Of a stretch of 64,000 nt of DNA, positions 8,518 to 15,972 are shown one piece after another (the first letter of the stretch is position 1; the number at the start of each line of letters is the position of its first letter). The stretch comes from Pseudarthrobacter sp. NBSH8 (GTDB lineage: Bacteria > Actinomycetota > Actinomycetes > Actinomycetales > Micrococcaceae). The notes under the pieces are model-generated. The model saw only the letters and a program-made list of their open reading frames with translations, did no database searches and was not told the origin of the DNA. Position numbers and translations under genes: made by a program. Location: the NCBI RefSeq assembly GCF_014217545.1, contig NZ_CP043178.1, positions 372,001-436,000 of the forward strand, read 5' to 3'.

Positions 8518-8948
8518 TGGCCGGGAATCTTGTGGCCACGTCCACCATCACCATCGAAGCTCCGGCGGACCGCGTCTGGACGGTCATCACCGATCCCGCC
8601 GCCGTCAAGGAGTTCATGTTCGGCGCGGATCTGGAAACCGACTGGACGGAAGGAAGCCCCATCGCCTGGCGCGGGGAGTGGGAAGGCAAACCCTACGAAG
8701 ATAAGGGCGAGATCCTCGAGGTAGACCCCGGCCGCAGGCTGGTCCATTCGCACTTCAGCCCGCTGGGCGGTCAGGAAGACAAGCCGGAAAATTACCACCC
8801 GCTCACCTGGACCCTCGAGGGCCAGGGCGGTGCAACAACGCTCACGCTCTCGCAGGACAACAACGCCAACGAAGACGCAGCGGAACACTCCAAGGGCATG
8901 TGGGACATGCTCGTGGCGGACGTCAAGAAGATCGCAGAACGCGGCTAA
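8517..8948 (+). CDS. SRPBCC (AHSA1/START-like) protein
   Basis: 143 residues, beginning with GTG that shares two bases with the stop of the methyltransferase gene; AAGGAGG lies about 8 nt upstream inside that gene. The N-terminus STITIEAPADRVWTVITDP and the C-terminal WDMLVADVKKIAE helix are hallmarks of the AHSA1/START helix-grip fold, which forms a hydrophobic ligand cavity. Coupling to a methyltransferase suggests the pair acts on, or senses, the same small molecule; that is inference. Confidence 0.85.
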   Translation: MAGNLVATSTITIEAPADRVWTVITDPAAVKEFMFGADLETDWTEGSPIAWRGEWEGKPYEDKGEILEVDPGRRLVHSHFSPLGGQEDKPENYHPLTWTLEGQGGATTLTLSQDNNANEDAAEHSKGMWDMLVADVKKIAERG

Positions 8949-8952
8949 GAAA

Positions 8953-9010
8953 CCAGCGGCCGCCGTCGTACCTTCCCAGGAGAGGGGCCAGGCGCGACGG
9001 CGGCCGCTGG
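8953..9010. terminator. bidirectional hairpin terminator
   Basis: A 16-bp perfect stem, CCAGCGGCCGCCGTCG with its complement, around a 26-nt loop. It lies directly after the SRPBCC stop and 12 nt from the ptsH stop of the convergent fructose operon. Confidence 0.75.
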
Positions 9011-9021
9011 CGTCAGGCTGT

Positions 9022-9300
9022 TTACTCGGCGTCGTGGTCCGTTTCCAGGATCTGCGCCAGACGCTCCAGGGCGTCATCCGCGCCGGTACCTTCTGCACGG
9101 AGCACCACAACATCGCCGTGGGCGGCACCCAGGCTCATGAGGGACAGGATGCTGGCGGCGTCCATTGCCTCATCGACCGGCTCGCCCTGGCGGGCGATGG
9201 TGATGTCCAGGTCGAACTCGCCGGCGGCCTCGGCAAAGATGGCGGCGGGGCGGGCGTGCAGGCCTACTCGGCTGGCGACGGTTGCGGTGCGTTCTGACAT
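9022..9300 (-). CDS. ptsH: phosphocarrier protein HPr
   Basis: 92 residues. The active-site histidine is His15 in VGLHARPAA. The AASILSLMSLGA segment carries the region equivalent to the regulatory Ser46 loop of low-GC Gram-positives; here the serine is present but the flanking sequence is actinobacterial. HPr takes phosphate from enzyme I and passes it to the EIIA domain of FruA, encoded 68 nt upstream on the same strand. AGGAG 7 nt before the ATG chooses this start over an extended frame. Enzyme I (ptsI) is not in the window. Confidence 0.95.
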   Translation of the reverse strand: MSERTATVASRVGLHARPAAIFAEAAGEFDLDITIARQGEPVDEAMDAASILSLMSLGAAHGDVVVLRAEGTGADDALERLAQILETDHDAE

Positions 9301-9368
9301 TCTTGCTCCTATTGTCTTTCGGCGCGTCCGTTGGTTCAGCGCCGTGGGTGGTGGTGCGGTGCGGCCGG

Positions 9369-11429
9369 TCAAACCGTTACTGGAACCGACTCAACGGTAG
9401 CAGCGGGCTGGCGGACGGCCCAGCGCTTGAGAGCGATCACTGACAGGGCGGTGACGATGGTTCCTGCCGCAATGGCGACGACGAACATCAGGAAGTTATC
9501 GATTGCGAAGAACACGAAGATACCGCCGTGAGGGGCCTTGGATCCTACGCCCGCCGCCATGGAGATGGCGCCGGTGACAGCTCCACCGAGCATGCTGGCG
9601 GGGATAACGCGGAGCGGGTCAGCGGCAGCGAACGGGATGGCACCTTCGGAGATGAAGGAAGCTCCCAGCAGCCATGCTGCCTTTCCGTTTTCGCGCTCAG
9701 CAAGGCTGAAGCGCTTCTTGTCCAGGACTGTCGATGCCAGGGCCATGGCCAGCGGCGGCACCATGCCAGCGGCCATGACAGCTGCCATGACCTGCCACGG
9801 GGCCTGGTTATCCAAGGAAGCGGCACCAAGTCCGGCGACGGCGAAGGCATAGGCGACCTTGTTCACCGGGCCGCCGAGATCGAAGCACATCATGAGGCCC
9901 AGGATGACGCCCAGAGCGATGGCGCTGGCGCCGGTAAGGCCGGACAGCCACCCGTTCAGTCCCGCAGTAAGCGCAACGATCGGGCCACCGAGGATCAGGA
10001 ACATCAGGCCCGACGCGACCAGGGAGGCGAGCAGCGGGATGATCACCACCGGCATCAGGCCGCGCAACCAACGCGGCACGGCCCAACTTCCGATCACATG
10101 GGCGGCGTAACCGGCGAGCAAGCCGCCGACGATTCCACCGAGGAAGCCTGCGCCCATAAAGCCGGCAACGGCGCCGGCAACGAAGCCCGGTGCGATGCCT
10201 GGCCGGTCGGCGATCGCATACGCGATATAACCGGCCAGGGCAGGCACCAGGAAGCCCATGGACAGTGCGCCGATCTTGAAGAGCACGGCACCAAGGTAGG
10301 CGCCGAGTGGTCCCCAGGCGTTGTCAGGGTATTCGGTGGGCAGGTTGAAGATGCTGTTTTCCACCACGATCGCGTTGGCGAAATCAGTGATCAGGTAGCC
10401 GCCCAGCAGGAAGCCCAGGGCGATCAGCAGGCCACCACCGGCGACGAACGGGATCATGTAGCTGACACCGGTGAGGAGTGCCTTCTTCAGCTTTTGGCCG
10501 ATGTGTTCGCCCTTTTCGGTGGCTTCGTTCTCAGCCTGTTCCTCGGCCCCGAAGTGGGGGACTCGGCGCGCATTCGGATTGGCAGCGGCAGCGAGCGCCT
10601 CCTGGACCATCTTGGCCGGCTCGTCGATGCCGCGCTTGACGGGGGCGTTGATGACGGGCTTGCCGGCGAAGCGCTCCTTGCCGCGGACATCCACATCCAC
10701 GGCGAAGATCACGGCTTCGGCGGCGGCAATGACGGCAGGGTCAAGCGGCTTGGCGCCGGAGGAACCCTGGGTCTCCACCTGCAGGTCCACGCCCATTTCC
10801 TGGGCTGCGGCCACGAGTGAATCGGCGGCCATGTAGGTGTGGGCGATGCCGGTGGGGCACGCGGTCACGGCCACCAGACGCCGGGGGCCAGCGGTGGTTG
10901 AACCAGTAGCAAAAGCACCGGCAACAGCAGCAGCGGGCGCAGCTTCGGCAACAGCAGCAGCTGCGTGGGCCGCCGGCTTATCCGCCAAAGCGCCGTCCAC
11001 CAGTGCCACGACCTCTTCCCGCGAAGATGCATTGCGGAGTGCCGCAGTGAAATCCTTTTTGATCAGGGACCGGGCCAGCTTGGACAGCAGCTGCAGGTGC
11101 TCCTGGTCCGCGCCGTCGGGCGCAGCGATAAAGAAGACCAGGTCCGCGGGCCCGTCCTTGGCGCCGAAGTCCACCTTGGGGTTGAGCCGGGCCATGGCCA
11201 GCGTGGGTTCGATGACCGCAGCAGAGCGGCAGTGCGGGATGGCGATGCCGCCGGGGATGCCGGTGGCGGTCTTCTGTTCGCGGGCGAAGGCATCGGCGAA
11301 GAGGCCTTCGACTTCTGACGCGCGGCCGGTGGCAGCTACTTTGCTGGCCAGGTGCCGGATCACGTCCTCGGGCGAGGTGCCCAGGTTCTGGTCGAGCACG
11401 ACCAGTTCGGTGGTGATGAGCTGAGTCAC
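9369..11429 (-). CDS. fruA: fructose-specific PTS transporter EIIABC
   Basis: About 686 residues. EIIA occupies residues 1 to about 150 (GIAIPHCRS holds the phosphorylated His). EIIB spans about 190-290, with the phosphocysteine in VTACPTGIAHTYMAA. EIIC, about 330-670, is a multi-helix channel (SYMIPFVAGGGLLIALGFLL, MCFDLGGPVNKVAYAFA). An Ala-rich linker joins A and B. It imports fructose as fructose-1-phosphate. The GTG start has GAAAGGA just upstream and lies 2 nt after the fruK stop; the frame is open much further, inside fruK, but that is not coding. Operon fruR-fruK-fruA-ptsH. Confidence 0.95.
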   Translation of the reverse strand: MTQLITTELVVLDQNLGTSPEDVIRHLASKVAATGRASEVEGLFADAFAREQKTATGIPGGIAIPHCRSAAVIEPTLAMARLNPKVDFGAKDGPADLVFFIAAPDGADQEHLQLLSKLARSLIKKDFTAALRNASSREEVVALVDGALADKPAAHAAAAVAEAAPAAAVAGAFATGSTTAGPRRLVAVTACPTGIAHTYMAADSLVAAAQEMGVDLQVETQGSSGAKPLDPAVIAAAEAVIFAVDVDVRGKERFAGKPVINAPVKRGIDEPAKMVQEALAAAANPNARRVPHFGAEEQAENEATEKGEHIGQKLKKALLTGVSYMIPFVAGGGLLIALGFLLGGYLITDFANAIVVENSIFNLPTEYPDNAWGPLGAYLGAVLFKIGALSMGFLVPALAGYIAYAIADRPGIAPGFVAGAVAGFMGAGFLGGIVGGLLAGYAAHVIGSWAVPRWLRGLMPVVIIPLLASLVASGLMFLILGGPIVALTAGLNGWLSGLTGASAIALGVILGLMMCFDLGGPVNKVAYAFAVAGLGAASLDNQAPWQVMAAVMAAGMVPPLAMALASTVLDKKRFSLAERENGKAAWLLGASFISEGAIPFAAADPLRVIPASMLGGAVTGAISMAAGVGSKAPHGGIFVFFAIDNFLMFVVAIAAGTIVTALSVIALKRWAVRQPAATVESVPVTV

Positions 11430-11431
11430 TG

Positions 11432-12457
11432 TCAATCCTTTCGAAGAGCCGTGATGGTTACGGCATCCGGGGTGGTTTGGTGGACTGCCGGGACAGTGGA
11501 ACCCGGCAGGGAGGCGGCGGCGGCACCATGTGCCACCGCCTGACGGAGGCAATCGGCCGGGGCGGCGCCCTGGCCGTGGGCGAGCAGATAGCCAGCCAGC
11601 GATGAATCGCCCGCACCGACCGTACTGACCGCGGCGACCGGCGGATGCGTGGCCAGCCACGCGCCGTCGGCCGTTACCAAGACAGCTCCCTTGGATCCGA
11701 GAGTTGCCAGCACAGCACCCACACCTGAACGCACGACGGCGGCGGCGGCTGCCGCGGCAGCCTCCGGATCCGCTTCCAGTTCGTCTGCGGTGGACGCCGT
11801 GGCGAAGCCGGCTGCAGCAGCCAGTTCCGCCAGTTCCTCGGCGTTGGGTTTGAGGAGGTCCGGTTTCCCGGACACACCGTCCTGTGAAGTACCATGCTGT
11901 GCCGTGCCGTCCGGCGAGATGCCGGAGACGGCGGCAACGAGCGGGCCGCCGGAGGAGTCGACGGCGATCAGCGGGGCGCCGCCGTCGGCCGCAGTCCGCA
12001 GCCGCCGGGTGACGGTCGCGTAGAAGTCGGCCGGGAAGCCGGGAGGCAGGGAACCTGCCAGGACTACCCAGCTGGCGCCGCGGGCGCGTTCCAGCAGCAG
12101 GCCGATCAGGGCTTCCTGCTGGTCTGCATCCATGATGGGTCCGGGCTCGTTGATCTTGGTGGTCACGCCACCCGGCTCGGTGAGTGCCACGTTGGTGCGC
12201 AGCGGCTCGTCGATGGGAAGGGCCGCGAACGGAACGCCATCGTGGAGCAGCCCCGCGAGGACGGGGTCACTTTCAGCGCCCGGAAGCACCGCGATGGTCT
12301 CCAGACCGGAGGCAACCAGGGCCCGTGATACGTTGACGCCCTTGCCGCCGGATTCCTGGCTGACCGAGACCGCGCGTTGGACTTCGCCGCGTTCCAGGGG
12401 GCCGGGCAGGGCCACCGTGCGGTCCAGGCTGGGGTTGGCCGTGAAGGTGACGATCAT
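11432..12457 (-). CDS. fruK: 1-phosphofructokinase
   Basis: 341 residues of the PfkB/ribokinase family. It starts IVTFTANPSLDRTV, has the glycine-rich GGKGVNVSRAL substrate motif near residue 38 and the C-terminal anion hole/catalytic base motif STVGAGDSSLAGYL. It phosphorylates fructose-1-phosphate, the product of FruA, to fructose-1,6-bisphosphate. Slightly longer than the roughly 310-residue norm because of a polar insert around GTAQHGTSQDGVSGKPD and an Ala-rich stretch near residue 230. The ATG overlaps the fruR stop by 4 nt. Confidence 0.93.
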   Translation of the reverse strand: MIVTFTANPSLDRTVALPGPLERGEVQRAVSVSQESGGKGVNVSRALVASGLETIAVLPGAESDPVLAGLLHDGVPFAALPIDEPLRTNVALTEPGGVTTKINEPGPIMDADQQEALIGLLLERARGASWVVLAGSLPPGFPADFYATVTRRLRTAADGGAPLIAVDSSGGPLVAAVSGISPDGTAQHGTSQDGVSGKPDLLKPNAEELAELAAAAGFATASTADELEADPEAAAAAAAAVVRSGVGAVLATLGSKGAVLVTADGAWLATHPPVAAVSTVGAGDSSLAGYLLAHGQGAAPADCLRQAVAHGAAAASLPGSTVPAVHQTTPDAVTITALRKD

Positions 12458-13257
12458 GCGATCACCACGTCAACGCCGGCCTCGGTCAGGGCTGCCGCGA
12501 GTTCGAGGCTGGGCTCGCTGTCTGTAATCAAGGTGTCCAGATCTTTCAGGGAGGCGAACTGGACCAGGGTTTCCACGTCCAGCTTGGAGGAATCGGCCAG
12601 CACCACGATGCGGTGCGCCGAATGGACGAAGGCCGCCTTGACGGCGGCTTCTTCAGGATCGGGAGTGCTAAGGCCAAAGCTGGCGTGGATGCCATTGGTG
12701 CCGATGAAAGCGACGTCGGGGCGCAAACGCTGCGCCGCTTCCACAGTTGCCTGCCCCACCGCGGCCTGGGTGAGCCCGCGCACCCGGCCGCCGAGGATTT
12801 GGAGGGCGATGCCGGGCGCGCTGGACAGTTTCGCTGCGATGGGGACGGCGTGGGTGATGACTACCAGTTCAGCGCCGGGTCCGGTAGCGGAAGGCTCGAC
12901 GGCGGTGCGCCGGGCGAGAAGGTCGGCCAACGCTTCAGTGGTGGAACCGGCATCGAGCAGGATGCTGCCGGACGTGGCCTGGGGGATCAGGGCGAGGGCC
13001 GCCTGTGCGATGCGCATTTTCTGGTCCGGGCGCTGGATGGTCCGTTCGTTGATGCTTTCCTCGGTGGTGCTGAAGCGGTCGGCGGAAACCGCTCCGCCGT
13101 GGACACGGCGCACAGTGCCGGTGCCTTCGAGGGTGGCTAGGTCGCGGCGGACAGTTTCGGTGGTGATGCGGAAACGCTCAGCCAGCAGGGTCACGCTCAC
13201 CCGGCCCGTGCGGGCCACAAGCTCGGCTATCTTCTGCTGGCGCTCCTCGGCGAACAC
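12454..13257 (-). CDS. fruR: DeoR-family regulator of the fructose operon
   Basis: 267 residues. The N-terminal DeoR winged helix (about residues 4-57) has ERQQKIAELVARTGRVSVTL and TTETVRRDLATLEGTG with RVHGGAV. The C-terminal part is the DeoRC sugar-phosphate sensor (LDAGSTTEALADLL, FIGTNGI). By family and position it represses the fru genes and probably responds to fructose-1-phosphate or fructose-1,6-bisphosphate. First gene of the operon, 4-nt overlap with fruK. Confidence 0.9.
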   Translation of the reverse strand: MFAEERQQKIAELVARTGRVSVTLLAERFRITTETVRRDLATLEGTGTVRRVHGGAVSADRFSTTEESINERTIQRPDQKMRIAQAALALIPQATSGSILLDAGSTTEALADLLARRTAVEPSATGPGAELVVITHAVPIAAKLSSAPGIALQILGGRVRGLTQAAVGQATVEAAQRLRPDVAFIGTNGIHASFGLSTPDPEEAAVKAAFVHSAHRIVVLADSSKLDVETLVQFASLKDLDTLITDSEPSLELAAALTEAGVDVVIA

Positions 13258-13339
13258 GGACCCTCCATTGCGTAAAGTGCTGAATCCCCAGTGCCCTGCA
13301 ATCCAGTGACTGGCATCACATGATGTTGAATTACTTGAC

Positions 13340-13367
13340 TTTATCTTTGTCTATGTTGGTTTGTCAA
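13340..13367 (-). promoter_or_regulatory. predicted fru operon promoter
   Basis: On the minus strand, TTGACA (13367-13362), a 16-nt spacer and GATAAA (13345-13340) lie about 80-110 nt ahead of fruR. The consensus -35 is the strongest in this gap. The AT-rich DNA around and below it (TCAAGTAATTCAACATCATG) would be the place for FruR operators, though no clean palindrome is visible. Confidence 0.55.
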
Positions 13368-13390
13368 TGAAAACCATAAAAACACAGAAT

Positions 13391-13465
13391 CCCCGGGAGT
13401 TTTTGTCCACGTATTGCGAGCCGAACGGCCCGAAAGTCCCGATAAGTGGACAAAAACTCGCGGGG
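13391..13465. repeat. long intergenic hairpin with GAGTTTTTGTCCA core
   Basis: 20-nt arms, CCCCGGGAGTTTTTGTCCAC and its complement with one mismatch, enclose a 35-nt centre. The same core, GAGTTTTTGTCCA / TGGACAAAAACTC, recurs in the hairpin at 40842-40904, so this is one copy of a dispersed palindromic element. Confidence 0.75.
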
Positions 13466-13507
13466 CGGGGCGAGTCGGGTTAGGCCTGGGTTAGGCCGGA
13501 AACGCAA

Positions 13508-13542
13508 AAGCCGGGCCCGACCTTTTCGGTCGGGCCCGGCTT
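13508..13542 (-). terminator. intrinsic terminator of the DUF6458-like gene
   Basis: A 15-bp perfect GC-rich stem (AAGCCGGGCCCGACC and complement) with a 5-nt loop, 17 nt past the stop. On the minus strand it is followed by TTTTGCGTTT. Confidence 0.85.
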
Positions 13543-13559
13543 CCGGGTGGTTTTGAAGC

Positions 13560-13817
13560 CTAGATGCCGCCGTCGCGGCTTTCGTTGCGGGTGATGCGCT
13601 CGCCGGTGTTGGGATCAACCACCGACCGGGTTTCGCTGACCCGGCGGCTGCGGCCCGGTGAGGCCAGGATCAGGGAGGCGATCAGGCCGATTACGCCAAC
13701 GGCCATCAGGATGTAGCCAATCAGGGCTTGGTCCACAAAGGGAATCAACCCCGGGGCTACGGCCCAGGCCAGGATGGCACCGAGTGCAATAAGGAAAATA
13801 GAGGAACCGATTCTCAT
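13560..13817 (-). CDS. small two-helix membrane protein, DUF6458-like
   Basis: 85 residues. It begins MRIGSSIFLIALGAILAWAV, then FVDQALIGYILMAVGVIGLIA, giving two membrane helices with a short extracytoplasmic turn, and ends in a basic, polar cytoplasmic tail (SPGRSRRVSETRS). This matches the actinobacterial DUF6458 pattern; function unknown. AAGGAG 7 nt before the ATG sets the start; an open extension upstream lacks one. Strong terminator downstream. Confidence 0.8.
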   Translation of the reverse strand: MRIGSSIFLIALGAILAWAVAPGLIPFVDQALIGYILMAVGVIGLIASLILASPGRSRRVSETRSVVDPNTGERITRNESRDGGI

Positions 13818-13980
13818 GACTTGCTCCTTAGTTGTTCGAATACGTGTGATGCCATGCTTGATAAGCATGCTGTCTTACGCTCACGCTACAGCCCGTCGGG
13901 GCGCGATTCAATGATTGGGCCGCCCGGGGCGCGCCAACGTCTTGGCTGTTCAGGAGCCTGGCGCTCGTTAGGCTGATCTG

Positions 13981-14598
13981 ATGGAGACTGTTGTTTGGTC
14001 CAAACCGGAGGCTGAACGGGGCGGCACGCCGCTGCTGGTCATGATGCATGGCTACGGCACGGACGAGTCCCGGATGGTTCGGCTGTTTGAATACCTCCCG
14101 GCCGAGTTCACTTGTGCCGCGCTGCGGGCGCCCATGGTGATCGGCGACCACTACGGCTGGTTCCTCCTGGACTACTTCCTGGCCAACGATTTCGCGGATG
14201 TCATCACCGCCACCAACACCGTCCAGACGTGGATCAACTCCGTCCGGGGCCAGCACAGCAGCGTCAGTCTGTTGGGCTATTCCCAGGGAATGGCCATGGC
14301 CAGCACGCTGCTGCGCCTGCATCCCGCGGATTACCAGGCAGCGGTGGGCCTCTCCGGTTTTGTGCTGGAAAGCGAACTGCTGTCGCTGACCGAATCCTTC
14401 ACGGCCCCGCCGCCCTTCTTCTGGGGTCGGGACAAGGCGGACCTGGTGATCAATGAGGACGCAACGGCCTACACCGGACAATGGCTGAACGAAAACACCC
14501 GGCTGACCGCCAGGACATATCCGGGCATGGGCCACGCCATGAGCAAGACGGAGATGGTGGACGTCAGCGCCTTCCTGCGCCACTACGTGCTCGGCTGA
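13981..14598 (+). CDS. alpha/beta-hydrolase, phospholipase/carboxylesterase type
   Basis: 205 residues with the fold landmarks of Abhydrolase_2 esterases: LLVMMHGYGTDESR (oxyanion region) near residue 18, the nucleophile elbow LLGYSQGMAMAS (Ser in GYSQG, about residue 102), an acidic residue in the FFWGRDKADLVI region and the catalytic His in YPGMGHAMS. No signal peptide, so cytoplasmic. Substrate unknown; acyl-protein thioesterase-like enzymes and small-ester hydrolases share this form. A good ribosome site is not visible, so the start is less certain than the family. Confidence 0.85.
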   Translation: METVVWSKPEAERGGTPLLVMMHGYGTDESRMVRLFEYLPAEFTCAALRAPMVIGDHYGWFLLDYFLANDFADVITATNTVQTWINSVRGQHSSVSLLGYSQGMAMASTLLRLHPADYQAAVGLSGFVLESELLSLTESFTAPPPFFWGRDKADLVINEDATAYTGQWLNENTRLTARTYPGMGHAMSKTEMVDVSAFLRHYVLG

Positions 14599-14684
14599 CT
14601 GCATTGCTCCACTCAACTGCATGCCGGGCTGAAATCCGTACCCCGCACGGCGTGTGCCCGGTATCGCAACATGAGAAAAAACAG

Positions 14685-14714
14685 TTGCACGCCCAATTTG
14701 TAAGCGCTTACACT
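14685..14714 (+). promoter_or_regulatory. promoter with overlapping LacI/CcpA-type operator
   Basis: TTGCAC (14685-14690) and TACACT (14709-14714) are separated by 18 nt. The perfect palindrome TGTAAGCGCTTACA (14699-14712) covers the end of the spacer and most of the -10. It has the central CG and half-site character of LacI-family operators, so a LacI-type repressor should block this promoter. It drives the phosphorylase operon. The cognate regulator gene is not in the window. Confidence 0.75.
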
Positions 14715-15102
14715 CGTCGGTGGCCCACCCTTGCGGGCCATTGAAACCATCGGAAAGGGAAGCCGGACACATGCCACGTGCCATGCCTCCTGCCTGCCTT
14801 GCGCCGCCGGCCCGCGTCCGCCAAGTTGTCAGGCCGTGCCAAGGCGCCCATGATGGAAGAAGACGTTCAACAGCAGCCCACCGGCCCGCCGAGGTTTTCA
14901 CCCTGGCCCTCAGCCGCCCCTGCTGACCCGGCGGCATCGTGGCCGCCCTCCCCGCTCCTGCTCGGCCCCTCCTTGCTGCCCCCGATTTTCGGGCCGCTCC
15001 ACTTTTCTGCCCGCTTTACTTTTCTGCCTGCTTACCTACCGCCCAGTGACAACCCGCCCGTGACAGCCCGCCTGTTGCCCGCCGTCTGAAAGGACACCGC
15101 GC
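14715..15102 (+). other. long leader of the pgmB/GH65 operon with a possible short ORF
   Basis: About 390 nt between the promoter and pgmB. An ATG at 14771, 11 nt after AAAGGGA, opens a 51-codon Arg/Pro/Ala-rich frame (MPRAMPPACLAPPARVRQVV) that ends at a TGA near 14926. The rest is pyrimidine-rich and has no clear gene. It may be an untranslated leader or the remnant of a lost gene; nothing in it is recognisable. Confidence 0.4.
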
Positions 15103-15891
15103 ATGACTGACGTTCTGAACACCCGAAGCACCAGCTGGACCACCGCCTCCGCCATCCTGTTCGACCTCGACGGCGTGCTGACCCCCACGGCCACTGTCCA
15201 CGAACAGGCGTGGAAGGAACTTTTCGAGGGCTTCCTGGCGTCCCGTCCGGATGTGCCCGGCTACCGCGAGGACGACTACTTCGATCACATCGACGGCAAG
15301 CCCAGGTTCGACGGCGTCCGGGACTTCCTGGCGTCCCGCGGCATCGCTCTGCCCGAAGGTGCGCCAAGTGACGGCACTGCCGGTCATGCGCCCACCGAGG
15401 GCGCCGAGCAGGATGCCACCCGGCAGGACCCCGCCGATGCCACCGTCCAGGGGCTGGGCAACCGCAAGAACAAGATCTTCAACGACATCGTCAGCGCCGG
15501 CGTCGAGCCGTTTGCAGGCTCGGTGCGCTTCCTGGAAGCCGCGGTGGACCGCGGACTCAAGGTCGCCGTCGTCTCCTCGTCCCGGAATGCTCCGGCAGTC
15601 CTGAAGGCCGCAGGCTTGAACGGGCACTTCGAAATAGTGGTCGACGGCGTCGTGGCTGCCGCCGAAGGCCTCCCCGGCAAGCCGAGCCCGGCCACGTACC
15701 AGTACGCCGCGGAACTGCTGGGCCTGCCCAGCGAAGAATGCGTGGTGGTTGAGGACGCCGTCTCGGGCGTCCAGGCCGGACACGCGGGGCACTTCCACTC
15801 GGTGATCGGCGTGGACCGCGGTGCCGGCCGGCAGACCCTGCTCGACGCCGGGGCCACGCGTGTGGTCAACGACCTCAACGAGCTCCTCTAA
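15103..15891 (+). CDS. pgmB: beta-phosphoglucomutase family HAD hydrolase
   Basis: 262 residues. HAD motif I is ILFDLDGVLTPT (nucleophile and general-acid aspartates at about 22 and 24). The cap follows, motif II is VAVVSSSRN, and motif III/IV is GKPSPATYQYAAELLG with VVVEDAVSGVQAG. Between cap and core there is a polar insert (about residues 88-118, rich in Gly/Ala/Asp/Thr). The following gene is a GH65 phosphorylase, which releases beta-glucose-1-phosphate; PgmB converts it to glucose-6-phosphate, so the pair is a complete disaccharide-to-glycolysis module. AAAGGA precedes the ATG. Confidence 0.92.
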   Translation: MTDVLNTRSTSWTTASAILFDLDGVLTPTATVHEQAWKELFEGFLASRPDVPGYREDDYFDHIDGKPRFDGVRDFLASRGIALPEGAPSDGTAGHAPTEGAEQDATRQDPADATVQGLGNRKNKIFNDIVSAGVEPFAGSVRFLEAAVDRGLKVAVVSSSRNAPAVLKAAGLNGHFEIVVDGVVAAAEGLPGKPSPATYQYAAELLGLPSEECVVVEDAVSGVQAGHAGHFHSVIGVDRGAGRQTLLDAGATRVVNDLNELL

Positions 15892-15972
15892 CGCCAATCG
15901 CCGCCTGACGCTCCCCGGCCTCAGGCACGAAGCACCTCCCCGCACCGCACAACGCCAAAGGACCCCAACACC

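Noticed and set aside
9528..10820. 430-codon + strand frame opposite fruA
   Set aside because: Shadow of fruA; low-complexity Gly/Asp/His-rich product without a ribosome site.
9022..13257. Fructose genes as a horizontally acquired island
   Set aside because: Base composition and codon use match the surroundings and the layout is standard for actinobacteria.
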